From: Neptunicoccus sediminis
GTDB taxonomy: Bacteria > Pseudomonadota > Alphaproteobacteria > Rhodobacterales > Rhodobacteraceae
Reading direction: 5' to 3'
DNA: 64,000 nt
NCBI RefSeq assembly: GCF_001719615.1
Contig: NZ_MDVX01000008.1
Location: 62,001-126,000 of the forward strand
The notes beneath the pieces are model-generated. The model ran no database searches. It saw nothing but the letters and a program-made list of their open reading frames with translations, and was not told where the DNA came from. This document shows positions 1 through 11,406 of this stretch, in pieces. The number at the start of each line of letters is the position of its first letter. Positions within the stretch are counted from its first letter, which is position 1. Position numbers and translations under genes: made by a program.

Positions 1-102
1 ACCGAGCAGATTGAAGTTGGTTGCCGAAATAAAATAAATCGGGTCTTCGTTTCTATGAAAGAAGCGCCGGATTTCAGAGATGTTTTTGAGAACTGTCGCC
101 AT
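1..102 (-). CDS. Start of a probable ATP-grasp (biotin-carboxylase-like) protein, partial
   Basis: Only the first 34 codons are inside the window; the gene reads leftwards off the edge. The start ATG lies 14 bases beyond the stop of the decarboxylase gene, so the two are probably co-transcribed. The visible N-terminus begins MATVLKNISEIRRFF and has no signal peptide. I recall that this N-terminus and position, directly after a large Orn/Lys/Arg decarboxylase, belong to a roseobacter protein annotated as biotin carboxylase or ATP-grasp ligase. The visible part contains no catalytic motif, so the family is inferred from memory and context only. The reading frame itself is well supported. Confidence 0.45.
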   Translation of the reverse strand, partial: MATVLKNISEIRRFFHRNEDPIYFISATNFNLLG

Positions 103-116
103 AGTATTGTCCTTTA

Positions 117-2858
117 TTATTCGGCTGCGGTTTGAATGGTTTTTTCTGCGGTAAGATTTGCGAGGGCTTCCTGTGTGAATACGCGCAGGCCCAGATCGGC
201 GCGGTAGCCGTGGATTTCGTTCACATCCAATGCGCGCATGAAATCAAGGATTTCACGGCTGATAACCTGTCCGGGAACAAGGATCGGAAAGCCCGGCGGA
301 TAGGGGATGATAAAGCTGGCGGAAACCAGTTCCTTGCCCGTCTCCATCGCCGCCTTCAATGATCCGTCCAATTCGAGATAATCGCAATTCTTCTCATCAT
401 AGCTAAGGTAATAGGCTTTGCGAATATCCCCTTCGGGGGTCAGGTTATCGGGCCGGAACCCGTCGTGGAAACGGCTGAAGTCCGGCAGCGGCGGGTAGTT
501 TTCCGTCAGGTTTGCCACACGGCGGTCAAAGGCCAGACGCTCCATCTTTGACGCATCATCCAGCAGGTCGTCCAATTCATTGGCGATCTCCACCAGCACT
601 TCGATCAGATAGGCCACCGAAGACCGTGTGGTGCCGATATTGGTCATGAACAACACGGTATTGCGCGAGGTTTTGTTGATCTGGATGCCGTATTTGTCCA
701 TCAACACCTGATTTTTGAACGTATCTCCGTCCCATCCGGTGCCGCCCACAGCCAATGTCACACGGGTGGCGTCCAGCACGAAATCGTCCCGCTCCCAACA
801 CTCCCACAGGTCGGTCCAGCCCTGTTCCGTGTCAACATAACTGCTCACACCGCTCTGACGATAGCTTTCGGGGATCATGTCCCCCGCTGTCAGCACCTTA
901 AAGTATTTTTGCAGCATCGGATGGCTGCTGATGGCGCGGCGCAGGGCCATTGCGGCCTCTATCTGGCGCTGGACGAACTCGAACCCTTCCAATTCCACCT
1001 GCCGCCGCCCCACATCAAGCGAGGCGATGATCTGGTAATTGGGTGAGGTGGATGTATGGGTCATATAGGCTTCGTGAAAGCTCTGCTCTACCTCTCCCTT
1101 AAAGTCCTGATCGTTGACATGGATCATCGACCCCTGCCGCAAGGATGTCAGGGTTTTATGGGTGGATTGCGTGGCATAGGCCCTGACCCGCGCCGTGGGC
1201 GGCGGGATGAGCCGCGTGTTCAGCAGCTCTTCGTCGCTGGCGTTTTCCAGTTGTTTTTGCTGGGCTTTATAGGCATCCAGATGCTGTTCCGTGCGCAGGC
1301 GCTTGCGCATGTTATTGGCCGAACGCATCGCCGTGCGCTGGCGGTAGGTGGGGCTGAAACGGGCAAATGCGAACCATGCCTCGTCCCAGAGGAACACAAG
1401 GTCCGGTTTGATCGCCAGACATTCCTCCATCACCCGCTGCACGTTGTAGACCAGCCCGTCAAAGGTACAGTTCGTCAGCAGCAGCATCCGCACCCGATCC
1501 AGCTTGCCCGCCGCCTTGAGAGCAAGAAGCTGGTGTTTGATTTCTCGCAAAGGCACGGCGCCATACATTGAATATTCGTTGAGCGGATAACTGTCGAGAT
1601 AGACCACCTCGGCCCCTGCCAGCACCATCCCGTAGTGGTGGGATTTGTGACAGTCCCGGTCCACCAGAACAATATCACCGGGGCGCACCAGCGCCTGCAC
1701 GACAATCTTGTTGCAGGTAGAGGTGCCGTTGGTGGCAAAAAACGTCTGCTTTGATCCGAATGCGCGGCTGGCCAGTTCCTGCGCCTTCTTGATCGGGCCG
1801 CTGGGTTCCAGCAAACTGTCGAGCCCGCCCGAAGTGGCCGAGGTTTCCGCCAAAAAGATGTTCGGGCCGTAAAACGCCCCCATATCCTGAATCCAGTGGG
1901 AGCGGCTGATGGATTTGCCACGGCTGATTGGCATAGCGTGGAAAACGCCGGTGGGCTGCTTGGAATACTCCACCAGCGCTGTGAAAAACGGGGATTTATT
2001 CCGTGCCTCAACCCCGCGCAGGATGTTGAGGTGAAGCTCCATAAAGTCTTCCTGATTGTAGAAGACGCGGCGGCAGATCCCCAGATCCAGCCCGGCAATT
2101 TCCTCAACCGAGCGTTCGGTGACAAGATAGGCGTCCAGTTCGGGGCGGACCTGCTGGATCAGGCGGCAAAGCTCTGCTCCGTAGTTTTCCGGCAGCAAGG
2201 TATCCAGGTTTTCACCGCTGCCCAGATGGGACAGGTATTTTTGCAAAAGTTCGTTTTCGTTTCTGGATTTCAGCGTCAGGCCGGGACGGGCGACAATGGC
2301 CTGAATATTGTGGTTGAACAGCACCGCAATCAGCGCGTCTTCCAGACTGGGAACCACCACGGCCTCATAGTGGAACGGGTCCTCGATCCGGCGCATCCGT
2401 TCCATATTGCTCTTGATCCAGCGTTCCTGCTGGTCGTTCACATTGTCAACGATAAGCACCTCGAAATAGGGCCGCGTCATGGCCCGTGCCTCGGGCGAGA
2501 GCAGCGCCTCGTCGTTGTTTTCCTCCTCGTCCATACTGTCCCGTTCCAGCGGGATCGAACGCCGCCGGTAAGACCCTGTCGTCAGGGCACGGGTTACACG
2601 GGTGATTGAAAAGGCCACGTCTTCATAATGGCCGCTGTCAAACTGGCGGCGCATATGGACAAAGGCGGGCATGCCGGGAAAGGCCCAATAGGGTTCGATC
2701 CGCGACAGGGCCTCAAACAGTTTTTGAACCTCGTCAGAATGGCTTTTGATCTTGGTCTTGGAGGTTTCCCTGCAAATCGCGGAAACAGCGGCACGCAACG
2801 CGGCCCACCTGTCAGACCGCAATTGCGTAGCCGAATAATACTCGCTGACAGAATCCAT
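117..2858 (-). CDS. Orn/Lys/Arg decarboxylase, fold-type I, large form
   Basis: A PLP-dependent basic amino-acid decarboxylase of 913 residues, making a diamine or agmatine plus CO2 in the cytoplasm. The PLP lysine is K568 in the motif STHKT, and the family's WDEAW motif is at 491-495. Residues ~130-290 resemble the flavodoxin-like wing domain, the PLP domain follows from ~310, and a C-terminal domain ends near 900. It is longer than the inducible E. coli enzymes (about 710-760 residues) because of an extra ~120-residue N-terminus and an insertion near 505-555. The start is preceded by AGGAG. It follows the nitrilase gene by 62 bases. Ornithine, lysine and arginine cannot be separated from sequence alone. 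Confidence 0.88.
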   Translation of the reverse strand: MDSVSEYYSATQLRSDRWAALRAAVSAICRETSKTKIKSHSDEVQKLFEALSRIEPYWAFPGMPAFVHMRRQFDSGHYEDVAFSITRVTRALTTGSYRRRSIPLERDSMDEEENNDEALLSPEARAMTRPYFEVLIVDNVNDQQERWIKSNMERMRRIEDPFHYEAVVVPSLEDALIAVLFNHNIQAIVARPGLTLKSRNENELLQKYLSHLGSGENLDTLLPENYGAELCRLIQQVRPELDAYLVTERSVEEIAGLDLGICRRVFYNQEDFMELHLNILRGVEARNKSPFFTALVEYSKQPTGVFHAMPISRGKSISRSHWIQDMGAFYGPNIFLAETSATSGGLDSLLEPSGPIKKAQELASRAFGSKQTFFATNGTSTCNKIVVQALVRPGDIVLVDRDCHKSHHYGMVLAGAEVVYLDSYPLNEYSMYGAVPLREIKHQLLALKAAGKLDRVRMLLLTNCTFDGLVYNVQRVMEECLAIKPDLVFLWDEAWFAFARFSPTYRQRTAMRSANNMRKRLRTEQHLDAYKAQQKQLENASDEELLNTRLIPPPTARVRAYATQSTHKTLTSLRQGSMIHVNDQDFKGEVEQSFHEAYMTHTSTSPNYQIIASLDVGRRQVELEGFEFVQRQIEAAMALRRAISSHPMLQKYFKVLTAGDMIPESYRQSGVSSYVDTEQGWTDLWECWERDDFVLDATRVTLAVGGTGWDGDTFKNQVLMDKYGIQINKTSRNTVLFMTNIGTTRSSVAYLIEVLVEIANELDDLLDDASKMERLAFDRRVANLTENYPPLPDFSRFHDGFRPDNLTPEGDIRKAYYLSYDEKNCDYLELDGSLKAAMETGKELVSASFIIPYPPGFPILVPGQVISREILDFMRALDVNEIHGYRADLGLRVFTQEALANLTAEKTIQTAAE

Positions 2859-2920
2859 CGGTTGCTCTCCTAAATGAAGGCTTCAACCGAAATCAGCGAA
2901 CGACGCTCCTGTTTTTGGTA

Positions 2921-3895
2921 TCAGCCGCTTGAATTGCCGCCCGCAAAGGGCACCTGCCCCACATCCGTGGCGGCTTTACGTTCCCGTATCTCCGCCTCCG
3001 TATCTGCTGGCACGTCTACATGAAGACCCGCGCGAGAGCCCTGTTGGGGCACCTCCAGCGGACCAAGGGTATTAAGAAAACTGTCCGTGCCGCTGGTGCG
3101 GTCATAGACAGAGAAATCGACAGAGCGGTCACGGAAGCTCTTGAGCACCTGCCCAAGCCCCTTCATGCCGGTCTCGCGCTGGCGGCGGACCATCGACAGG
3201 TCTACCTCTATCGGGAACATGTCTTCCTGACCCGCAGACTGGTGCAGGACGAGTGATGTCGGATCAACAACACAGGATTTGCCGACCCCGCCAGCGCCCA
3301 GACCGTTCACATCAAAAACATAGCACTGGAACTGCGCCGCAGTCGCCCGCGCAATCGCCAGTTCCGCATCACGGTCGGTGGTGCCGGTCAGGACCGGATG
3401 CAACAGCACCTCTACCCCCTGACTGGTCAACTGGCGGGTGGTTTCGGGGAACCACATATCATAACAGATCGACAGACCAAAACGGCCCACATCCGGCACA
3501 TCGAAAACGCAGAAATCGGTGCCAGCGGCGATTCCGGCCTCATAGGGCAGGAAGGGAAACATCTTGGCGTAGCGGCGCACCACATTGCCGTCGGGATCAA
3601 TCACCAGTGACGTATTATAGACCTGCCCGTCATGGGGCGAGGTCAGGAACATCGAGCCCGGAATAAGCCAGACCTTGTGCCGCCGCGCCGCTGCGCAGAA
3701 ACGGTCGATGATTTCATTTTCGGGGGGCAGCTTGAAGCGTTCCAGCGGGCCGAAAGGTGCCAGTTCGCTGAACAGCACCATCTGGGTCCAGGGGAAACGA
3801 GCCATCAGAATATCAAGCCGCTGCATCATGCCTTCGACATTGGACTGCAGGGCGTTTACGTGCATCTGCACGCCGGCAATTGCAAATGGGGTCAT
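2921..3895 (-). CDS. Carbon-nitrogen hydrolase (nitrilase superfamily)
   Basis: A 324-residue amidohydrolase of the nitrilase fold. The catalytic triad is visible as E44 (in FSELAPFG), K111 (in YAKMFPF) and C144 (in SICYDMWFPE). Members hydrolyse amides, carbamoyl-amines or nitriles; N-carbamoylputrescine amidase is one possibility beside a decarboxylase, but specificity is not shown. I chose the ATG at 3895 because the mature N-terminus MTPFAIAGVQ starts there and GAGAG lies about 9 bases upstream. An in-frame ATG at 3958 has AGAGGG directly abutting it, too close to act as a ribosome site. It sits between the stress-protein gene and the decarboxylase, all on the same strand. Confidence 0.85.
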   Translation of the reverse strand: MTPFAIAGVQMHVNALQSNVEGMMQRLDILMARFPWTQMVLFSELAPFGPLERFKLPPENEIIDRFCAAARRHKVWLIPGSMFLTSPHDGQVYNTSLVIDPDGNVVRRYAKMFPFLPYEAGIAAGTDFCVFDVPDVGRFGLSICYDMWFPETTRQLTSQGVEVLLHPVLTGTTDRDAELAIARATAAQFQCYVFDVNGLGAGGVGKSCVVDPTSLVLHQSAGQEDMFPIEVDLSMVRRQRETGMKGLGQVLKSFRDRSVDFSVYDRTSGTDSFLNTLGPLEVPQQGSRAGLHVDVPADTEAEIRERKAATDVGQVPFAGGNSSG

Positions 3896-3963
3896 TGAGG
3901 AATCTCTCTGTGCTTGCGCAAACGGCTCTGATCTGTTGAGTCGTTCATCGCTTTGCATCCCTC

Positions 3964-4395
3964 TTACGCCCTCACCACCAGAACGGAAACAGGGGATCTG
4001 CTTACGATCCTGTCCGCATTGGACCCCACCAGAAACTCCCGCAGGCGATCGGGTTTGTGGGACGCCATAACCACCAGATCACAATTGATTTTTTCGATGG
4101 TCTTAAGAACTTTACGGTGGATTTTACCAAACGCAAGGTGTTGCTTCACCTTTATGTCATCGGGAATTTCATTGCGCACCAGCCGGTCAAGCGCATTGCT
4201 TGCCGCCGCGACGGCTTTTTCTTCGAAGTTTTCGGGGAAAAACCCCTCTACCAGCGGGCTGCCCATATCCGGCACAACCGAAATGATATGCAGCACGCCG
4301 CCTGATTTGCTAACCAGTTCGATGGCTTGTGGCAGGGCTTTGACCCAAGAGTCCTTATCCGTGAGGTCAATTGTCAGAAGAACCGTGTTAAACAT
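3964..4395 (-). CDS. Universal stress protein, UspA family
   Basis: A single-domain Usp of 143 residues, typical length for the family. The C-terminal stretch ending VGSNADRIVSRSPVSVLVVR matches the ATP-binding end of UspA proteins, although the preceding glycine pair of the G-x2-G-x9-G(S/T) motif is degenerate (SHKPDRLREFLVGS). It starts 13 bases after the TRAP permease gene, with a strong GAGGAGG upstream. Usp genes are often found beside TRAP permease genes, and a regulatory or stability role at the transporter is the usual inference. Nothing here proves it. Confidence 0.88.
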   Translation of the reverse strand: MFNTVLLTIDLTDKDSWVKALPQAIELVSKSGGVLHIISVVPDMGSPLVEGFFPENFEEKAVAAASNALDRLVRNEIPDDIKVKQHLAFGKIHRKVLKTIEKINCDLVVMASHKPDRLREFLVGSNADRIVSRSPVSVLVVRA

Positions 4396-4408
4396 CTCTC
4401 TTTCCTCC

Positions 4409-7183
<2,775 letters not shown>

Positions 7184-7241
7184 GGATGTCCCCTGTTCCC
7201 CGCTATGGCCCGTAAAATCGGGCTTTTCTTTTCCTTCGGGT

Positions 7242-7271
7242 CAGATGCGGCAGCGCCCGCCGCCGCATCTG
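7242..7271 (-). other. Stem-loop between binding-protein and permease genes
   Basis: A perfect 10-bp inverted repeat, CAGATGCGGC and GCCGCATCTG, around a 10-base loop, lies in the 125-base gap between the TAXI binding-protein gene and the permease gene. On the minus strand it is not followed by a U run. It therefore looks more like a 3' mRNA-protecting or attenuating stem than a full terminator. Confidence 0.6.
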
Positions 7272-7308
7272 TTATCGTTCTTAAAGAAGGTCGCGAACGA
7301 CCGCCGGA

Positions 7309-8265
7309 TTACATCCAGCCTTTTTCTTTGTAGTATTTCTCGGCACCGGGGTGCAGAGGCGCGGACAGACCGGCGCTGATCATGTCTTCTTCTTTGAGGT
7401 TCTCAAACGCAGGGTGCAGACGCTTAAAACGATCAAAGTTGTCGAAAACGGCCTTAACAACCTGATACACCACTTCTTCGTCCACTTTCGCAGAAGTCAC
7501 AAAGGTCGCCTTAACGCCGAATGTGTTCACATCGGAATCCGTACCTTTATACATGCCCCCCGGAATGGTCGCGGCAGCATAGAATGGGTTTTCTTCGATC
7601 AGCTTGTCGATTTCAGGGCCTTCAACCGGCACCAGAACCGCATCTACTGTGGAAACCGCTTCCTGAATCGAACCGTTCGGGTGGCCAACAGTGTAGATAA
7701 TCGCATCCACCTTGTTGTCGCCCAGCGCAGCCGCCTGTTCCGCCGGTTTCAGTTCGGATGCCAGTGCGAAATCGTCCTTGGTCCAGCCCAAAGCCTCCAT
7801 CACAACATCCATTGTCGCACGCTGGCCGGAACCGGGGTTGCCGATGTTAACCCGTTTGCCTTTGAGATCGGCAAAAGTCTTGATGCCGGAATCAGCACGG
7901 GCAATCACGTTGAAGGGCTCACCGTGGACAGAAAAGACCGCCCGTTCGTCGGAAAACTGGTTTCCTTCAAATTTGGATGTGCCGTTATAGGCGTGATACT
8001 GCCAGTCGGATTGGGCCACGCCCATATCCATGTCGCCCGCCATGATCGCATTGATGTTGGCGATAGAACCACCTGTGGAAGGCGCGGTGCATTTCAGGTT
8101 GGTTTCAGCGGTTGTGCGGTTCACCAGACGACAGATCGACTGACCGACAACAAAGTATACGCCGGTTTGACCGCCAGTCCCGATGGTAATGAACTTCTCT
8201 TGCGCGATACCGGCTGTACCGGCCAGCAGCGCCCCTGCAAAAGCAAGATGTTTCATGAAACGCAT
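7309..8265 (-). CDS. TAXI-family TRAP transporter solute-binding protein
   Basis: A 318-residue periplasmic binding protein. The N-terminus MRFMKHLAFAGALLAGTAGIA is a Sec signal peptide with cleavage expected near AQE. The mature start KFITIGTGGQTGVYFVVGQ is the hallmark of the TAXI group (GTGGxxGxYY), followed by TGGSIANINAI and the NIGNPGSGQRAT segment typical of the family. It feeds the fused permease encoded next. The start ATG is preceded by GAGGAG. Its promoter region contains nested inverted repeats. The substrate is not known; some TAXI systems take glutamate or other acids. Confidence 0.92.
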   Translation of the reverse strand: MRFMKHLAFAGALLAGTAGIAQEKFITIGTGGQTGVYFVVGQSICRLVNRTTAETNLKCTAPSTGGSIANINAIMAGDMDMGVAQSDWQYHAYNGTSKFEGNQFSDERAVFSVHGEPFNVIARADSGIKTFADLKGKRVNIGNPGSGQRATMDVVMEALGWTKDDFALASELKPAEQAAALGDNKVDAIIYTVGHPNGSIQEAVSTVDAVLVPVEGPEIDKLIEENPFYAAATIPGGMYKGTDSDVNTFGVKATFVTSAKVDEEVVYQVVKAVFDNFDRFKRLHPAFENLKEEDMISAGLSAPLHPGAEKYYKEKGWM

Positions 8266-8291
8266 AGTGTTCTCCTCTTTTTTTGCTCACG

Positions 8292-8339
8292 TTTATGCCC
8301 CCCCTTTGACAAAGGGGACATTTGATCGGATGGCATAAA
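8292..8339 (-). promoter_or_regulatory. Nested inverted repeats upstream of the TAXI-TRAP operon
   Basis: An inner perfect dyad, CCCCTTTG-A-CAAAGGGG (8301-8317), is enclosed by an outer one, TTTATGCC (8292-8299) with GGCATAAA (8332-8339). It lies 27-74 bases upstream of the binding-protein start and could be an operator or a leader hairpin. The rest of the gap up to 8575 shows nothing clear apart from AT-rich stretches that could hold the promoter. Confidence 0.45.
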
Positions 8340-8575
8340 GCAGCAGCTTCAGTGCGAGCAGTGTCCAAAGCTGCGGCGCTTTCCTTAAAGCGAAGCGCAA
8401 ACAAGCACCAGTAGGAAAAACAAAGGCTTAAATACCTTTTTTCATCCAATTGTTAGTCTTAAGGCTAGTGAGAGTTTTCCGCTATTGTCAAGTCGCTTGT
8501 CGCTTGCGGAGGGGACAAACAGCGCTTTCTTGATCCTGTTCAGGGGTGCGCTATGTTTTTAACCTTCGCCCTGCG

Positions 8576-9565
8576 TTAGCCGTCCTTGCGCGGGTCGATC
8601 CCTTTTGGCACCGGATAGGTGCGCTGTGTCAGGGGAATGGTGCGAATCTGCTCTGACAGGCGCTCTACAAATATCCGTTCCGCACGGTTAAGCTTTTTCT
8701 TGGGGTTGCGCAGCAGGTAAATATCCACCTCCGGCGGGTCGTCATAGGGCGGCAACCGCCAGAGCAATCCGTCCCGCACATCCCGCTCCAGCACATGAAT
8801 CGGCAACGATCCGATACCAAGCCCGCACTGGATCATCCGGCGCACTTCCTCCAGTTGCGAGGAACGCCCCACAATCCGCTGCGCCATATCCCATTGCTTG
8901 CGCAGCAGCGCCACAGGCCGGAGCGCATCGTTCAGATCATCGGTATCAAACGTAACAATGTCATAGTCGCGCAAATCCTCCATCTTCAGATTCCGCCGCC
9001 CGAACAGGGGATGGGTCGGTCCGCAATAGAAACTGAAATATTCGCGGTAGAGCAGATCATAATTCAGATCCGGCAGTTTGCGATTGACCAGACAGATGCC
9101 AAAGCTCGCCTGACGGTCCAGCACCGCGCTGGTGACAACCGCGCTGGTGGCGGTTTTGATGTTGAAGCTGACTTTGGGGTAAAGGGTTTTCGTCTCGGTC
9201 AGCAGGTCGTCCAGCAAGGGCGTGATCACATGGCTGGCCAGATGGATGGTAATTTCGCCCGAAATCTCCGAGCTGGAGGCAATGGTGATTTCCTTCAACC
9301 CCGACACGCTGCGGAAAATATCCATACATTCATCATAAAGCCGCTGACCCGCCCGCGTCAGACGGAAACTACCCTTGGAGCGTTCGATCAACTGGCAGTT
9401 CAGTTCCTGTTCCAGCCGCTGCAACGCCAGACTGACCGAAGGCTGCCCCCGCCACAAACGATGGGCGGCGCGGGTGATGCTGCCTTCCTCGACGATCACC
9501 ACGAAGGTGCGCAGCAGGTTCCAGTCCAGCCCGATCACAAATTTCTCGTCGCCGCGGTCTGTCAT
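8576..9565 (-). CDS. LysR-family transcriptional regulator
   Basis: A 329-residue LysR-type protein. The N-terminal winged helix-turn-helix is at residues ~13-72 (LRTFVVIVEEGSITRAAHRL, then QPSVSLALQRLEQEL). A periplasmic-binding-fold effector domain runs from ~105 to 300. It is divergent from the polyamine-type ABC operon, and a 15-bp dyad with T-N11-A spacing lies between them, so that operon is the likely target along with its own gene. It is 310 bases from the start of the TAXI operon, which is less likely to be its target. Confidence 0.9.
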   Translation of the reverse strand: MTDRGDEKFVIGLDWNLLRTFVVIVEEGSITRAAHRLWRGQPSVSLALQRLEQELNCQLIERSKGSFRLTRAGQRLYDECMDIFRSVSGLKEITIASSSEISGEITIHLASHVITPLLDDLLTETKTLYPKVSFNIKTATSAVVTSAVLDRQASFGICLVNRKLPDLNYDLLYREYFSFYCGPTHPLFGRRNLKMEDLRDYDIVTFDTDDLNDALRPVALLRKQWDMAQRIVGRSSQLEEVRRMIQCGLGIGSLPIHVLERDVRDGLLWRLPPYDDPPEVDIYLLRNPKKKLNRAERIFVERLSEQIRTIPLTQRTYPVPKGIDPRKDG

Positions 9566-9606
9566 TCCTGTCCGTCCGATCCTGATCTGCCCGCCACACA
9601 GCCGAC

Positions 9607-9621
9607 ATTAACCACATTAAT
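9607..9621. promoter_or_regulatory. Likely LysR-type operator (ATTAA-N5-TTAAT)
   Basis: A perfect 15-bp dyad that satisfies the T-N11-A rule of LysR binding sites. It lies 42 bases before the LysR start and 82 bases before the first permease gene. The location fits autoregulation plus control of the divergent operon. AT-rich sequence at 9628-9645 next to it could contain the promoter elements. Confidence 0.5.
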
Positions 9622-9702
9622 GCCATCTATGTTTTATATCAATTTGCCCAATTCAAAGGCCCCGTGCAATAGTTAACATGACTTAAGGGAACAGGGGCCG
9701 GG

Positions 9703-10575
9703 ATGTCGTCAAGCGATCAAAGTATAGACAAGCGGCCGTGGTTGCTGCTGTCCCCTTCCCTTATGGCCATCACCTTGCTGGTGGTCATTCCGATGGCGTT
9801 TATTCTGGTCTATTCCTTTTACGAAAACATCGATCTTGCCGTGGATAAGGTCGCCTTTCAGTTCGGCAACTGGTCCGAGGTGATGACGGACGGTTATTAC
9901 CGCACTGCGATCTGGAAAACCCTGCGGCTGTCGGTGATTGTTACGGTGCTGGCCGCCGTGCTCGGCTATATCCCTGCCTATTTCATCGCCATGACCAAAT
10001 TCCGCGACAAGTGGCTTTTGCTGCTGCTTTTGATCCTGCCCTTCTGGATCAGCTTCATCATCCGCACGCTGAGCTGGATTCACATATTTGGCAATCAGGG
10101 CGCGCTGAACGGGCTGTTCCAACTGCTTGGCCTGACGGATGCGCCGCTGTCGCTAATGTATAACGAGTTCACCGTCATCGTCGGCTTTATCCATGTGTTC
10201 CTGCCCTACATGATCCTGAACATCTACGTCAGTCTGGAAGGCATAGACGAAAATCTGGAACCCGCCGCCCGCACGCTTGGCGCGACCCCGTGGCAGGCCT
10301 TCCGCGAAGTGACCCTGCCCCTGTCCATGCCGGGTCTGGCCGCCGGTTGCCTGCTGGTTTTTGTATTAACGGGGGGCAGTTACGTCACGCCGCTCATCCT
10401 TGGCGGGCCGAGCGATTTCCTGTTCGGCAACCTGATCTATGACGCCATCGTGACAGAGCTGAACTGGCCGATGGGCGCGACCCTGTCCTTCACGCTCTTG
10501 TTGCTGCTGGGGCTGGTCGTGGTGCTGTACAGCCGCTTGATGGGGCTGAACCAACTGTCAAAGGCGTTCAAATAA
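9703..10575 (+). CDS. ABC transporter permease, spermidine/putrescine type (PotB-like)
   Basis: A 290-residue inner-membrane subunit with about six hydrophobic segments. The binding-protein-dependent permease loop is EPAARTLGATPWQAFREVTLP (around residues 185-206), the EAA motif that contacts the ATPase. It is the first gene of the operon, with GGGGCCGGG upstream of the ATG. The second permease starts two bases after its stop. Sequence type and partners point to import of a polyamine or similar cationic compound. Confidence 0.9.
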   Translation: MSSSDQSIDKRPWLLLSPSLMAITLLVVIPMAFILVYSFYENIDLAVDKVAFQFGNWSEVMTDGYYRTAIWKTLRLSVIVTVLAAVLGYIPAYFIAMTKFRDKWLLLLLLILPFWISFIIRTLSWIHIFGNQGALNGLFQLLGLTDAPLSLMYNEFTVIVGFIHVFLPYMILNIYVSLEGIDENLEPAARTLGATPWQAFREVTLPLSMPGLAAGCLLVFVLTGGSYVTPLILGGPSDFLFGNLIYDAIVTELNWPMGATLSFTLLLLLGLVVVLYSRLMGLNQLSKAFK

Positions 10576-10576
10576 C

Positions 10577-11368
10577 ATGAAACTGCGCGTCTGGACCCTG
10601 CTTAAAACCTACACCATTCTGGTTTACATCTTCATGTTCGCCCCCATTGTTGTGGTGCTGGTGCTGGCGTTTAATTCCTCCCAGTTCGGCGGCTTCCCGA
10701 TTGAGGGTTTCAGCTTTCGCTGGTTCGTCAAACTGTCCGAGAATGAAGCGATCATCCGCGCCCTGCGCACGTCGGTTATCTTGGGGGCCTGTACAGCCGT
10801 TATTGCAACGACGCTGGGGATTCTGGCGGCACTGGCGCTGGTTCGCTATACGTTTCGCGGCAAGGATCTGATCACAACGGTTCTGATTGCCCCTGTGCTG
10901 GTGCCCGAAACCGTGCTGGCGGTGGGCTTGTTGATTTTCATGCGCTGGTTGCATGTGCCCCGCTCTTTCGGATTGCTTCTGCTGGGGCATTCCATCATCG
11001 CCCTGCCCTTTGTGGTGCTGGTGGTGCAGGCGCGGCTGACAGGTATCCGGCGCGATTACGAAGAAGCGGCCCGCAGTCTCGGGGCCAATCCGCTGCAAAC
11101 CTTCTTTGCCGTGACCTTCCCCCTGATGCTGCCCGCCGTTTTTGCGGGGGCGCTGTTTGCCTTCACCATTTCTTTTGACAACATCACCGCCACTATTTTC
11201 TGGCGTCCGTCAGGGATGGAGACTGTCCCCACCCAGATTTTCGGCATGTTACGCAATTCCGTCAGCCCCGAGATCAACGCGCTTGGCTTTGTGATGATCT
11301 GCATCACCGTCGGCGTGCCGCTGATGGCGGGGGCGCTGGCGCGCTATTACATGCGCAACACGAAATAG
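10577..11368 (+). CDS. ABC transporter permease, spermidine/putrescine type (PotC-like)
   Basis: The second permease, 263 residues, with about six hydrophobic segments and the EAA loop EEAARSLGANPLQTFFAVTFP around residues 160-180. Its start follows the previous stop in the sequence TAACATG, so translation is probably coupled. It should form a heterodimer with the PotB-like subunit. Order and sequence fit polyamine, opine or phosphonate ABC importers, and the PotC resemblance is strongest. Confidence 0.9.
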   Translation: MKLRVWTLLKTYTILVYIFMFAPIVVVLVLAFNSSQFGGFPIEGFSFRWFVKLSENEAIIRALRTSVILGACTAVIATTLGILAALALVRYTFRGKDLITTVLIAPVLVPETVLAVGLLIFMRWLHVPRSFGLLLLGHSIIALPFVVLVVQARLTGIRRDYEEAARSLGANPLQTFFAVTFPLMLPAVFAGALFAFTISFDNITATIFWRPSGMETVPTQIFGMLRNSVSPEINALGFVMICITVGVPLMAGALARYYMRNTK

Positions 11369-11406
11369 ACCGAAGCGATAAAAACCAACCAACAAGGAGA
11401 GAACAG

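Noticed and set aside
8105-8449. 114-codon minus-strand frame overlapping the TAXI binding-protein start
   Set aside because: It runs through the signal-peptide region of a clear gene in another frame and has atypical composition (many Cys, Phe, Arg).
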